Below are positions 1 to 4,901 of a stretch of DNA of 5,772 nt, piece after piece. A program made the position numbers and the translations under genes. Source of the stretch: Oscillospiraceae bacterium (GTDB taxonomy: Bacteria; Bacillota; Clostridia; Oscillospirales; Oscillospiraceae). The stretch lies in the NCBI GenBank assembly GCA_016296045.1, contig JAEDKB010000112.1:1-5772 (forward strand), given 5' to 3'. The stretch's first letter is position 1; every line of letters begins with the position of its first letter. The notes under the pieces are model-generated. The model saw nothing but the letters and a program-made list of their open reading frames with translations, was not told the origin of the DNA and ran no database searches.

Positions 1-86
1 TCGGCTCTGAGGATTTGGACATTGACGCAATTACCCGCGACGGCAAAACCGTTCCTATTTTCCGCAACGGCAACTGGGCATTCTAA
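1..86 (+). CDS. C-terminal end of an unidentified protein (partial)
   Basis: An open frame enters from the left edge and ends at TAA (84-86), giving 28 residues that finish in RNGNWAF. The peptide is mixed polar and hydrophobic, with a short stretch (DGKTVPIFRNGNW) that could form a terminal beta hairpin, but it is too short to assign to a family. The frame is supported by its uninterrupted reading from the edge and by a Rho-independent terminator that starts 8 bases after the stop. It converges on the uracil-DNA glycosylase gene and shares that terminator. No function is proposed. Confidence 0.6.
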   Translation, partial: GSEDLDIDAITRDGKTVPIFRNGNWAF

Positions 87-94
87 ACATATGG

Positions 95-125
95 AAAAAA
101 TCCGCCGAAATTCGGCGGATTTTTT
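95..125. terminator. Bidirectional Rho-independent terminator
   Basis: A perfect GC-rich stem, TCCGCCG (101-107) with CGGCGGA (113-119), encloses a 5-base loop. It is flanked by six A (95-100) and six T (120-125), so each strand shows a stem followed by a U tract. It lies between two convergent genes. Rightward it ends the partial gene stopping at 86. Leftward it ends the carboxypeptidase-glycosylase operon, whose TAA (124-126) overlaps the T tract. Confidence 0.92.
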
Positions 126-684
126 ATATACATTTTAGTGTACGCGCCTTTTCTCTGATGGAGAGCAAATCGGCAAATGTCTCGGGGCGTTTGGATACGT
201 CGCGCAGCAACGCGGACGGATGATAAATCGCAGTATAGAATACGCCGTCCTTCTGGCTCCACTGACCGTGCTCCCGGGTAATTCGAAATTCCGGTCGGAT
301 CAGGCGCATGGCGGCGATTCTTCCGAGGCAGACGATCATCTTCGGCTGCAATATTCTCAATTGCTCGTTCAGATATCCGATACAGGCATCCTGCTCCTCC
401 GGCAGAGGATCACGGTTTTGCGGCGGACGGCATTTGACAATATTGGCAATGTAACAGTTCTGCCTGCTCAGGTCAATGATTGACAGCATTTCATCCAGAA
501 GCTGTCCGGCCGCTCCGACAAACGGTTCACCGCGAAGATCCTCCTGCTGTCCGGGTCCCTCTCCGACAAAGACAATTTTTGACGGTACCGGACCGACACC
601 GAAAACCACATGGTTTCGCGTCCGTGCAAGCGGACAGTTACTGCATTGCAGGCACCGCTCCCTCAAAGCATCCATTTCACTCAT
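124..684 (-). CDS. Family-4 uracil-DNA glycosylase (iron-sulfur type)
   Basis: This 186-residue cytoplasmic enzyme belongs to the uracil-DNA glycosylase superfamily, family 4. Members excise uracil, formed by cytosine deamination or misincorporation, and so start base-excision repair. Family hallmarks are visible. Cys14 and Cys17 (in CSNCPLARTR) with Cys85 and Cys101 match the four ligands of the family's [4Fe-4S] cluster. Motif A is GEGPGQQED (41-49), followed by RGEPFVGAAG. The uracil/DNA-binding motif is HPSALLR (155-161), with the typical NIVKCRPPQNR segment between them. Length is at the short end for the family and looks complete. The ATG (682-684) is supported by AGGAGG at 693-698, 8 bases upstream. 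It overlaps the carboxypeptidase stop by ATGA, so it is probably translationally coupled as the second gene of the operon. An inactive paralogue is unlikely given the intact motifs. Confidence 0.95.
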   Translation of the reverse strand: MSEMDALRERCLQCSNCPLARTRNHVVFGVGPVPSKIVFVGEGPGQQEDLRGEPFVGAAGQLLDEMLSIIDLSRQNCYIANIVKCRPPQNRDPLPEEQDACIGYLNEQLRILQPKMIVCLGRIAAMRLIRPEFRITREHGQWSQKDGVFYTAIYHPSALLRDVSKRPETFADLLSIREKARTLKCI

Positions 685-2240
685 CGCTGCTGCCTCCTGC
701 GCGTCTGCGCAGCACGGCGGCGGCGTTCGGCACGCTTTTTGGCCTTATGAACATTGACCGCACGAACAATAAACAACGTAATAATCAGGATAAACAGAAT
801 CATTGCCGGAATTGTAAAATACCAGTACTTCAGGATGGTTCCGAAGATATTTCCCGCAACCGTGTCCGAATCCGAAAGGACAATGATCGGCTTTGCTTCC
901 TCCACGGCAGTCAGTGTTACCAGATCGGTTTGCGCAAGCGGAATGTTGGTGTAGTACGCCGTCACGGTGCCGACACGCTGCCCCTCCTCCAACGGAGCGT
1001 TTAACGGCGGCAGCATATCATATTCGAGTTTCATGGTGATCTCTTCCGGCTTGCAGTCGTTCGGAAGGAGCACCGTAACATCCTGCTTCGCATGGACGAC
1101 GACATTATTGCGCCCGTCTGCATTTCGAACCTCCGGCTGATCCAGCATTGCCGTGCTGGAGAGCACCTGCACAAAGGAATAGTTTTCAAAGCCGAATTCC
1201 AGAAGCTCCTTTGTCTGCGTAAAGCGCTGATCCGTCTGAGAACCGTCGTCATGGACGACCGTCGAACAGCCGCAGACAATGCTCATAAAGGACATTTCTC
1301 CCGAAGTTGCCGTAGCAATCAGGCAGCCGCCCGCAGGCGTTGTGAAGCCGGTCTTTACGCCGCTGGCGAGCGCATAATAGTACTTATTATCCGGACTGTC
1401 GATTGTCAGATAGTTTGTCGTATGTAGCGTACGCTCCTCCGACAGCTCCGTCGCCGGAATCACATGCTCAATGGTGGTTGCAAATTCGCGGAACTGCGGA
1501 TTCTGCCAAGCCCATGTTGCAAGCGTTGCAAGGTCACGCGCCGTGGTATAATGTTCATCGTCATGAAGGCCGTGCGGATTTTCAAAATGCGTACCGGTCA
1601 TGCCCAGCTCCTGCGCTTTCTGATTCATCAGGACAACAAAGGAATCGATATCACCGGAAATGTATTCCGCAACGGCATTGCACGCTTCATTTGCCGAGGA
1701 AACCATCACGCAGTAAAGGATCTCACGCAGAGGCAGACGCTCACCTTCCATCAGTCCGGCGCTGCTGCTGTATTCATCCACATCGGTAAAGGCAACGGAG
1801 CTGATGGTAATGACATCCTCAAGGTTGCCGTACTCCAGCGCCAGCATACAGGTCATGATTTTTGTCAGACTGGCGGGATAGACCTGCTTGTCCAGCTCAT
1901 AGCTGAAAATGATCGAATGCGTGTTTAATTCAATCAGCGCGGCGGATTTTGCGTTGATAAAATAATCCGTCGGAAAATTGTACTCCGCCAGAGGCGAGGG
2001 AATCTCGAAACCGGTTGGCGACGGCGTCAAGCCGTCTTCTCCGACAATCGGGTCGGAATCAAACACCGGTGCCGTAATCGACGGGTCAAGCGTTTCCATC
2101 GTTGTGGATTCTTCGACCGTTGTGGATTCCTCGGTTTCCTCCGGTTCTGTTTCTTCTTCCTCCGCCGCCGAACACGGCAGAACAAGGCTTAAAAGAAGCA
2201 GCAGTATCATAAAAATTGACAGAAATCTGATTTTTTTCAT
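681..2240 (-). CDS. D-alanyl-D-alanine carboxypeptidase (DacF/PBP5-like), membrane-anchored
   Basis: This low-molecular-mass penicillin-binding protein of 519 residues (peptidase S11 family) removes the terminal D-Ala of peptidoglycan pentapeptides outside the membrane. An N-terminal signal sequence (about 1-26) has a basic start, a leucine-rich core and a likely cleavage near CSA-AEE. An acidic Thr/Ser/Glu linker follows (27-55). The serine-enzyme motifs are intact: SLTK with nucleophile Ser124 and Lys127, SAN at 182-184, and KTG at 296-298. Residues about 360-448 match the beta-rich PBP5 C-terminal domain. A membrane helix (about 470-493) and a very basic tail rich in Arg and Lys (498-519) close the protein, in place of the amphipathic anchor of E. 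coli PBP5. The start is ATG 2238-2240, because GGAGGA (2246-2251) lies 5 bases upstream; a GTG six codons earlier lies beyond that site. It is the first gene of a leftward operon and diverges from the HhH/two-component operon. Dac paralogue identity cannot be fixed from sequence alone. Confidence 0.95.
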   Translation of the reverse strand: MKKIRFLSIFMILLLLLSLVLPCSAAEEEETEPEETEESTTVEESTTMETLDPSITAPVFDSDPIVGEDGLTPSPTGFEIPSPLAEYNFPTDYFINAKSAALIELNTHSIIFSYELDKQVYPASLTKIMTCMLALEYGNLEDVITISSVAFTDVDEYSSSAGLMEGERLPLREILYCVMVSSANEACNAVAEYISGDIDSFVVLMNQKAQELGMTGTHFENPHGLHDDEHYTTARDLATLATWAWQNPQFREFATTIEHVIPATELSEERTLHTTNYLTIDSPDNKYYYALASGVKTGFTTPAGGCLIATATSGEMSFMSIVCGCSTVVHDDGSQTDQRFTQTKELLEFGFENYSFVQVLSSTAMLDQPEVRNADGRNNVVVHAKQDVTVLLPNDCKPEEITMKLEYDMLPPLNAPLEEGQRVGTVTAYYTNIPLAQTDLVTLTAVEEAKPIIVLSDSDTVAGNIFGTILKYWYFTIPAMILFILIITLFIVRAVNVHKAKKRAERRRRAAQTRRRQQR

Positions 2241-2245
2241 AAATA

Positions 2246-2251
2246 TCCTCC
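2246..2251 (-). promoter_or_regulatory. Ribosome binding site fixing the carboxypeptidase start
   Basis: On the minus strand this reads GGAGGA, 5 bases before the ATG at 2240. The in-frame GTG at 2256-2258 lies upstream of this site and so is not the start. That removes six residues from the longest possible reading frame. Confidence 0.85.
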
Positions 2252-2270
2252 AAAACACCGCGGATAACGA

Positions 2271-2300
2271 TTGCCGCAGAGTGTTCAGATGTGTTATAAT
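2271..2300 (+). promoter_or_regulatory. Predicted sigma-A promoter of the HhH/two-component operon
   Basis: A consensus TATAAT (2295-2300) is preceded by TG in the extended -10 position (TGTTATAAT). A fair -35, TTGCCG (2271-2276, 4 of 6 matches), sits 18 bases upstream. The predicted transcription start is near 2307, giving a leader of about 60 bases before the HhH gene. This is the best housekeeping promoter match in the intergenic region and is correctly placed and oriented. No transcript data support it. Confidence 0.6.
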
Positions 2301-2326
2301 ATTTTTATTAACCCTTATTATATCAA
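2296..2326 (-). promoter_or_regulatory. Predicted divergent promoter of the carboxypeptidase-glycosylase operon
   Basis: On the minus strand, TTGATA (2326-2321, 5 of 6 matches to the -35 consensus) is followed after 19 bases by TATTAT (2301-2296, 5 of 6 matches to the -10). The spacing is longer than ideal, so it is likely weaker than the opposing promoter. The predicted start is near 2289, leaving a leader of about 48 bases to the carboxypeptidase ATG. Its -10 covers nearly the same bases as the rightward -10. Confidence 0.4.
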
Positions 2327-2366
2327 AAAAAGTGATGAAGTCAACGAATTTACAAAGGAAAACATG

Positions 2367-2807
2367 ATGAAACGATTTCGATTCGACTGGCTTATTCTCC
2401 TCCTTTCCGTCGCCTTTTTATCGTTTTTAATCGGCTGGAGTGTCGGCAGGCTGAAGCCGTCTGACGAGGTTCGTGTCGTAACATCGCGGCAAAGTGAGGA
2501 GACTGCGGCATTGCAGGTCAGCAACCATACAGATAAAAACACTCCGTCACAGGCGCCAAAAGCAACAGACATCGGCGAAGAAAGCGTCCTTGAGAACAGT
2601 GGAGAAGGACTTAACCTGAACACCGCTACGGCGGAGGAGCTGGATGAGCTGCCCGGGATCGGTGAGGTGCTTGCGCAGCGCATTATCGATTACCGTAACA
2701 CAAACGGGCCGTTCCGCTCTGTTGAGGATCTGCTCAGCATAGACGGAATCGGAGAGAAAAAGCTCGACGACATCCGCGAATATGTTACAGTGGAGGAAAC
2801 ACCATGA
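2367..2807 (+). CDS. Membrane-anchored ComEA-type helix-hairpin-helix protein
   Basis: This 146-residue protein has a basic N-terminus (MKRFRFDW), one membrane helix (about 8-26) and a polar linker (27-80). It ends in a ComEA-type tandem helix-hairpin-helix domain: [19 protein letters not shown] (82-100), with a second hairpin IDGIGEKKL (125-133). HhH motifs bind DNA without sequence specificity, and in ComEA the domain faces outward as the DNA receptor for transformation. The topology here fits an N-in anchor with the HhH outside. Bacillus ComEA also carries an SLBB domain before the HhH, which is missing here, and no comEB or comEC is in view, so competence is only one possibility. AAGGA (2355-2359) is 7 bases before ATG 2367 and 4 before an in-frame ATG at 2364; either could be used. 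An upstream extension to 2271 would cross the promoter and is rejected. The stop overlaps the response regulator start by ATGA. Confidence 0.88.
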   Translation: MKRFRFDWLILLLSVAFLSFLIGWSVGRLKPSDEVRVVTSRQSEETAALQVSNHTDKNTPSQAPKATDIGEESVLENSGEGLNLNTATAEELDELPGIGEVLAQRIIDYRNTNGPFRSVEDLLSIDGIGEKKLDDIREYVTVEETP

Positions 2808-3478
2808 AAATTCTGGTAGTAGATGACGAGGAATTGCTCGTCAAAGGAATCAAATTCAATCTGAAAAACGACGGCTATCAAGTCGTTTGCGGCTCCAACG
2901 GACGCGAAGCCATTGAGCTTGCTCACGATCCCGATGTGCGGCTGATTATTCTCGATGTCATGATGCCGGAGATCGACGGCATGGAAGCCTGCCGCCGCAT
3001 CCGCGAATTCTCCGACGTTCCGATCATCATGCTGACTGCACGGACACAGGATATGGACAAGCTGCTGGGCTTTGAGCACGGAGCCGATGACTATATGACC
3101 AAGCCGTTCAATATTCTGGAGCTGAAAGCGCGAATTCGTGCGCTTCTGCGCCGCAGCGGCGGATACGAAACCAAAGAAAGCCGCATCACCGTCGGAGATA
3201 TCACCGTCGATACGCAGGAGCGCAATGTTTATAAAAACGGCGTTCCGGCAGAGCTGACGGCAAGAGAATTTGACGTTGTGGAGCTGCTCATCCGCAATCC
3301 GAACCGCGTCTATTCCCGCGAAAATCTGCTGGATCTGATCTGGGGCTATGAATATCGCAGCGATATTCGCACCGTCGATGTTCATATCCGCAGAATCCGC
3401 GAGAAGCTGGAAACCTCTCCGGCTGATCCGGAGTACATCATGACCAAATGGGGAGTTGGGTACTATTTCAAAGCCTAA
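2804..3478 (+). CDS. OmpR/PhoB-family response regulator
   Basis: This 224-residue two-component transcription factor has a receiver domain (about 1-117) with the acidic pair Asp7/Asp8 and phosphoacceptor Asp51 (LDVMMP). It also shows Thr78 in LTAR, Tyr97, and Lys100 in DDYMTKPF. A winged helix-turn-helix effector domain (about 125-222) includes [12 protein letters not shown], the recognition-helix region [14 protein letters not shown] and the wing motif WGVGYYF. Phosphorylation by the kinase downstream should promote dimerisation and binding to direct-repeat operators. Length and all key residues are normal for the WalR/PhoB class. Within that class the regulon cannot be told from sequence. 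The ATG at 2804 is backed by GGAGGA (2792-2797), 6 bases upstream, and overlaps the HhH gene stop (ATGA). Its own stop (3476-3478) leaves the kinase start unusually poorly marked. Confidence 0.97.
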   Translation: MKILVVDDEELLVKGIKFNLKNDGYQVVCGSNGREAIELAHDPDVRLIILDVMMPEIDGMEACRRIREFSDVPIIMLTARTQDMDKLLGFEHGADDYMTKPFNILELKARIRALLRRSGGYETKESRITVGDITVDTQERNVYKNGVPAELTAREFDVVELLIRNPNRVYSRENLLDLIWGYEYRSDIRTVDVHIRRIREKLETSPADPEYIMTKWGVGYYFKA

Positions 3479-3494
3479 ATTTAAGCTGTCGGCA

Positions 3495-4901
3495 ATGTTT
3501 CGAAGCTCACAGCTTCGCTACGCTGTCGCGTACATTTTGCTTACGGCAGTTGTTCTGCTCTTTCTGAATATTTACACTTCAACGAAAATGCGTACCATGA
3601 TCTTTGGCGCACAGCAGCAGTCGTTGGAGGACAAAGCGCAGTTGGTCACAACTGCGCTATTGCAGCTTGACGATCTCTCCGCCTCGAAAACCGAGCAAGC
3701 CATCAATTCTCTCGATGATCTTCGCACGACGCGCACTGTTGTTACAGACGCTTTCGGTATGGCTGTTTATGACTCAATGGAAACCGGAAATGCAGAGGGC
3801 AAGCTGCTGCTTTTCCCCGAAATTGTCAACGCACTGTATGGAAATGACACCTTTTACTGTGTCTACTCCGACGGAGCCATCGAAAGTCGGATTGCTGTTC
3901 CTCTGGTGAAAAACGGCATCACAACAGGCATTGTATATCTGATGCAGTATGATACCGCGCAAGGCGCTTTGATCTCCGCCCTGCAAACCAATGTGCTGCG
4001 CATTACCGCCGCTCTGGAGGCAGGTGTCATCCTTATTTCCATCGCTTTCTCAACGCTTTTCTCACGCCGCCTGCGCCATATTCTCCATTCCATCCGATCG
4101 ATGCGAGACGGCGATTATACCCACAAAATTCAGTTGCACGGTCACGACGAAGTGGATCTTCTCGGTCAGGAATTTAACAATCTTGCAGAACGTTTGGAAG
4201 AATCCGAGCGGCGCCGCAGGCAGTTTGTTTCCGACGCTTCTCATGAGCTGAAAACGCCGCTGGCCTCGATCAAGCTGCTGTCCGATTCCATTTTGCAAAA
4301 CGAAATGGATGTCAGCACACAGCGCGAATTCATCAGTGATATCGGCAGAGAAGCCGATCGTCTCGGACGTCTTTCCCAAAAGCTTCTGACGCTGACAAAG
4401 CTGGATAGTTCCATAGAAGACGAGCGGGAAATCATTGACGCCGCCCCAACGGTGCAGAAAGTCGTCCGAATGCTCCAGCCGCTTGCCGATCTGCGCGGCA
4501 TTTCTCTTTCGTTATCGGTTGCAGACGGCTGCACCGTCATGACCGTGGAGGATGATCTGTATCAAATTGTCTTCAATCTTGTAGAAAATGCCATCAAATA
4601 CAATCACGATAACGGCTCGGTTCATATCGTTCTTCAGCGCAGCGGCGATGATGTGATGTTGACCGTTGCGGATACCGGTGTCGGCATTTCCGAGGATGCC
4701 ATGCAGCACATCTTTGAGCGATTTTACCGCGTTGACAAGGCACGTTCGCGTGCTGCCGGCGGTGCAGGTCTCGGACTTTCCATCGTCTATGATATGGTAA
4801 AACGAAATTACGGTACGGTTTCCGTGAAAGCCGGATCGGACGGCGGCACCGTGTTTTCCGTACTGTTCCCTCTTTTCCCGATTGAGGAGGATGATACATG
4901 A
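3495..4901 (+). CDS. Membrane sensor histidine kinase (HAMP, HisKA, HATPase)
   Basis: Counted from ATG 3495 the protein has 468 residues and is the cognate kinase of the adjacent regulator. The order is membrane helix 1 (about 9-27), an extracytoplasmic sensor of roughly 145 residues, membrane helix 2 (172-189), HAMP (190-242), HisKA and HATPase. The sensor contains TDAFGMAVYDS (84-94) and VPLVKNGITTGIVYL (135-149), resembling PAS/Cache-like sensors of WalK/PhoR kinases. The phosphorylated residue is His250 in SHELKTPL, with Glu and Thr placed as in dual kinase-phosphatases. The ATP site shows Asn365 in NLVENAIKY, DTGVG (393-397), FERFYR (407-412) and GGAGLGLS (422-429). The start is uncertain: no good ribosome site precedes ATG 3495, and a TTG at 3456 inside the regulator gene would add 13 residues, but GGGGAG directly abuts it. 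Two perfect hairpins lie in the first 165 bases. The stop overlaps the lipoprotein start by ATGA. Confidence 0.95.
   Translation: MFRSSQLRYAVAYILLTAVVLLFLNIYTSTKMRTMIFGAQQQSLEDKAQLVTTALLQLDDLSASKTEQAINSLDDLRTTRTVVTDAFGMAVYDSMETGNAEGKLLLFPEIVNALYGNDTFYCVYSDGAIESRIAVPLVKNGITTGIVYLMQYDTAQGALISALQTNVLRITAALEAGVILISIAFSTLFSRRLRHILHSIRSMRDGDYTHKIQLHGHDEVDLLGQEFNNLAERLEESERRRRQFVSDASHELKTPLASIKLLSDSILQNEMDVSTQREFISDIGREADRLGRLSQKLLTLTKLDSSIEDEREIIDAAPTVQKVVRMLQPLADLRGISLSLSVADGCTVMTVEDDLYQIVFNLVENAIKYNHDNGSVHIVLQRSGDDVMLTVADTGVGISEDAMQHIFERFYRVDKARSRAAGGAGLGLSIVYDMVKRNYGTVSVKAGSDGGTVFSVLFPLFPIEEDDT
3501..3517 (+). promoter_or_regulatory. Perfect hairpin just inside the kinase start
   Basis: CGAAGCT (3501-3507) and AGCTTCG (3511-3517) form a 7-base-pair stem with the 3-base loop CAC. 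It begins 4 bases after the ATG at 3495-3497, inside the ribosome footprint for that start. No U tract follows, so it is not a terminator. It may lower kinase translation relative to the regulator, or indicate that initiation occurs upstream. The function is inferred. Confidence 0.4.
3635..3658 (+). other. Perfect 10-base-pair inverted repeat inside the kinase gene
   Basis: AGCGCAGTTG (3635-3644) and CAACTGCGCT (3649-3658) pair perfectly around the 4-base loop GTCA. The repeat lies in the sensor-domain coding region (residues encoded: KAQLVTTALL). A 10-base-pair perfect stem with so short a loop is uncommon in coding DNA. It lacks a U tract. It could be an mRNA structure, a protein-binding palindrome or chance. 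Confidence 0.45.

Noticed and set aside
480..1004. Rightward open frame of 174 codons opposite the carboxypeptidase and glycosylase genes
   Set aside because: It lies antisense to two well-identified genes, has no ribosome site and shows no recognisable domain. It is a shadow of the coding strand.
2160..2180. Possible lipobox (LVLPC) in the carboxypeptidase signal peptide
   Set aside because: Proline before the cysteine does not fit the lipobox consensus. Ordinary signal peptidase cleavage after CSA and the C-terminal membrane helix explain export and anchoring.
2271..2366. N-terminal extension of the HhH protein by 32 codons
   Set aside because: It would run through the predicted -35 and -10 elements and has no ribosome site. 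The ATGs at 2364 and 2367 follow AAGGA and lead directly into a membrane helix.
2690..3385. Leftward open frame of 231 codons opposite the response regulator
   Set aside because: It is fully antisense to a gene with complete family motifs. Its composition is that of a reverse-frame shadow, and no promoter or ribosome site was seen.
4739..4754. Small stem with a TTCG loop in the kinase gene
   Set aside because: The stem is only 5 base pairs, the loop-closing pair is not the favoured one, no U tract follows, and the bases encode the conserved segment before the kinase G2 box. Chance is the simplest explanation.
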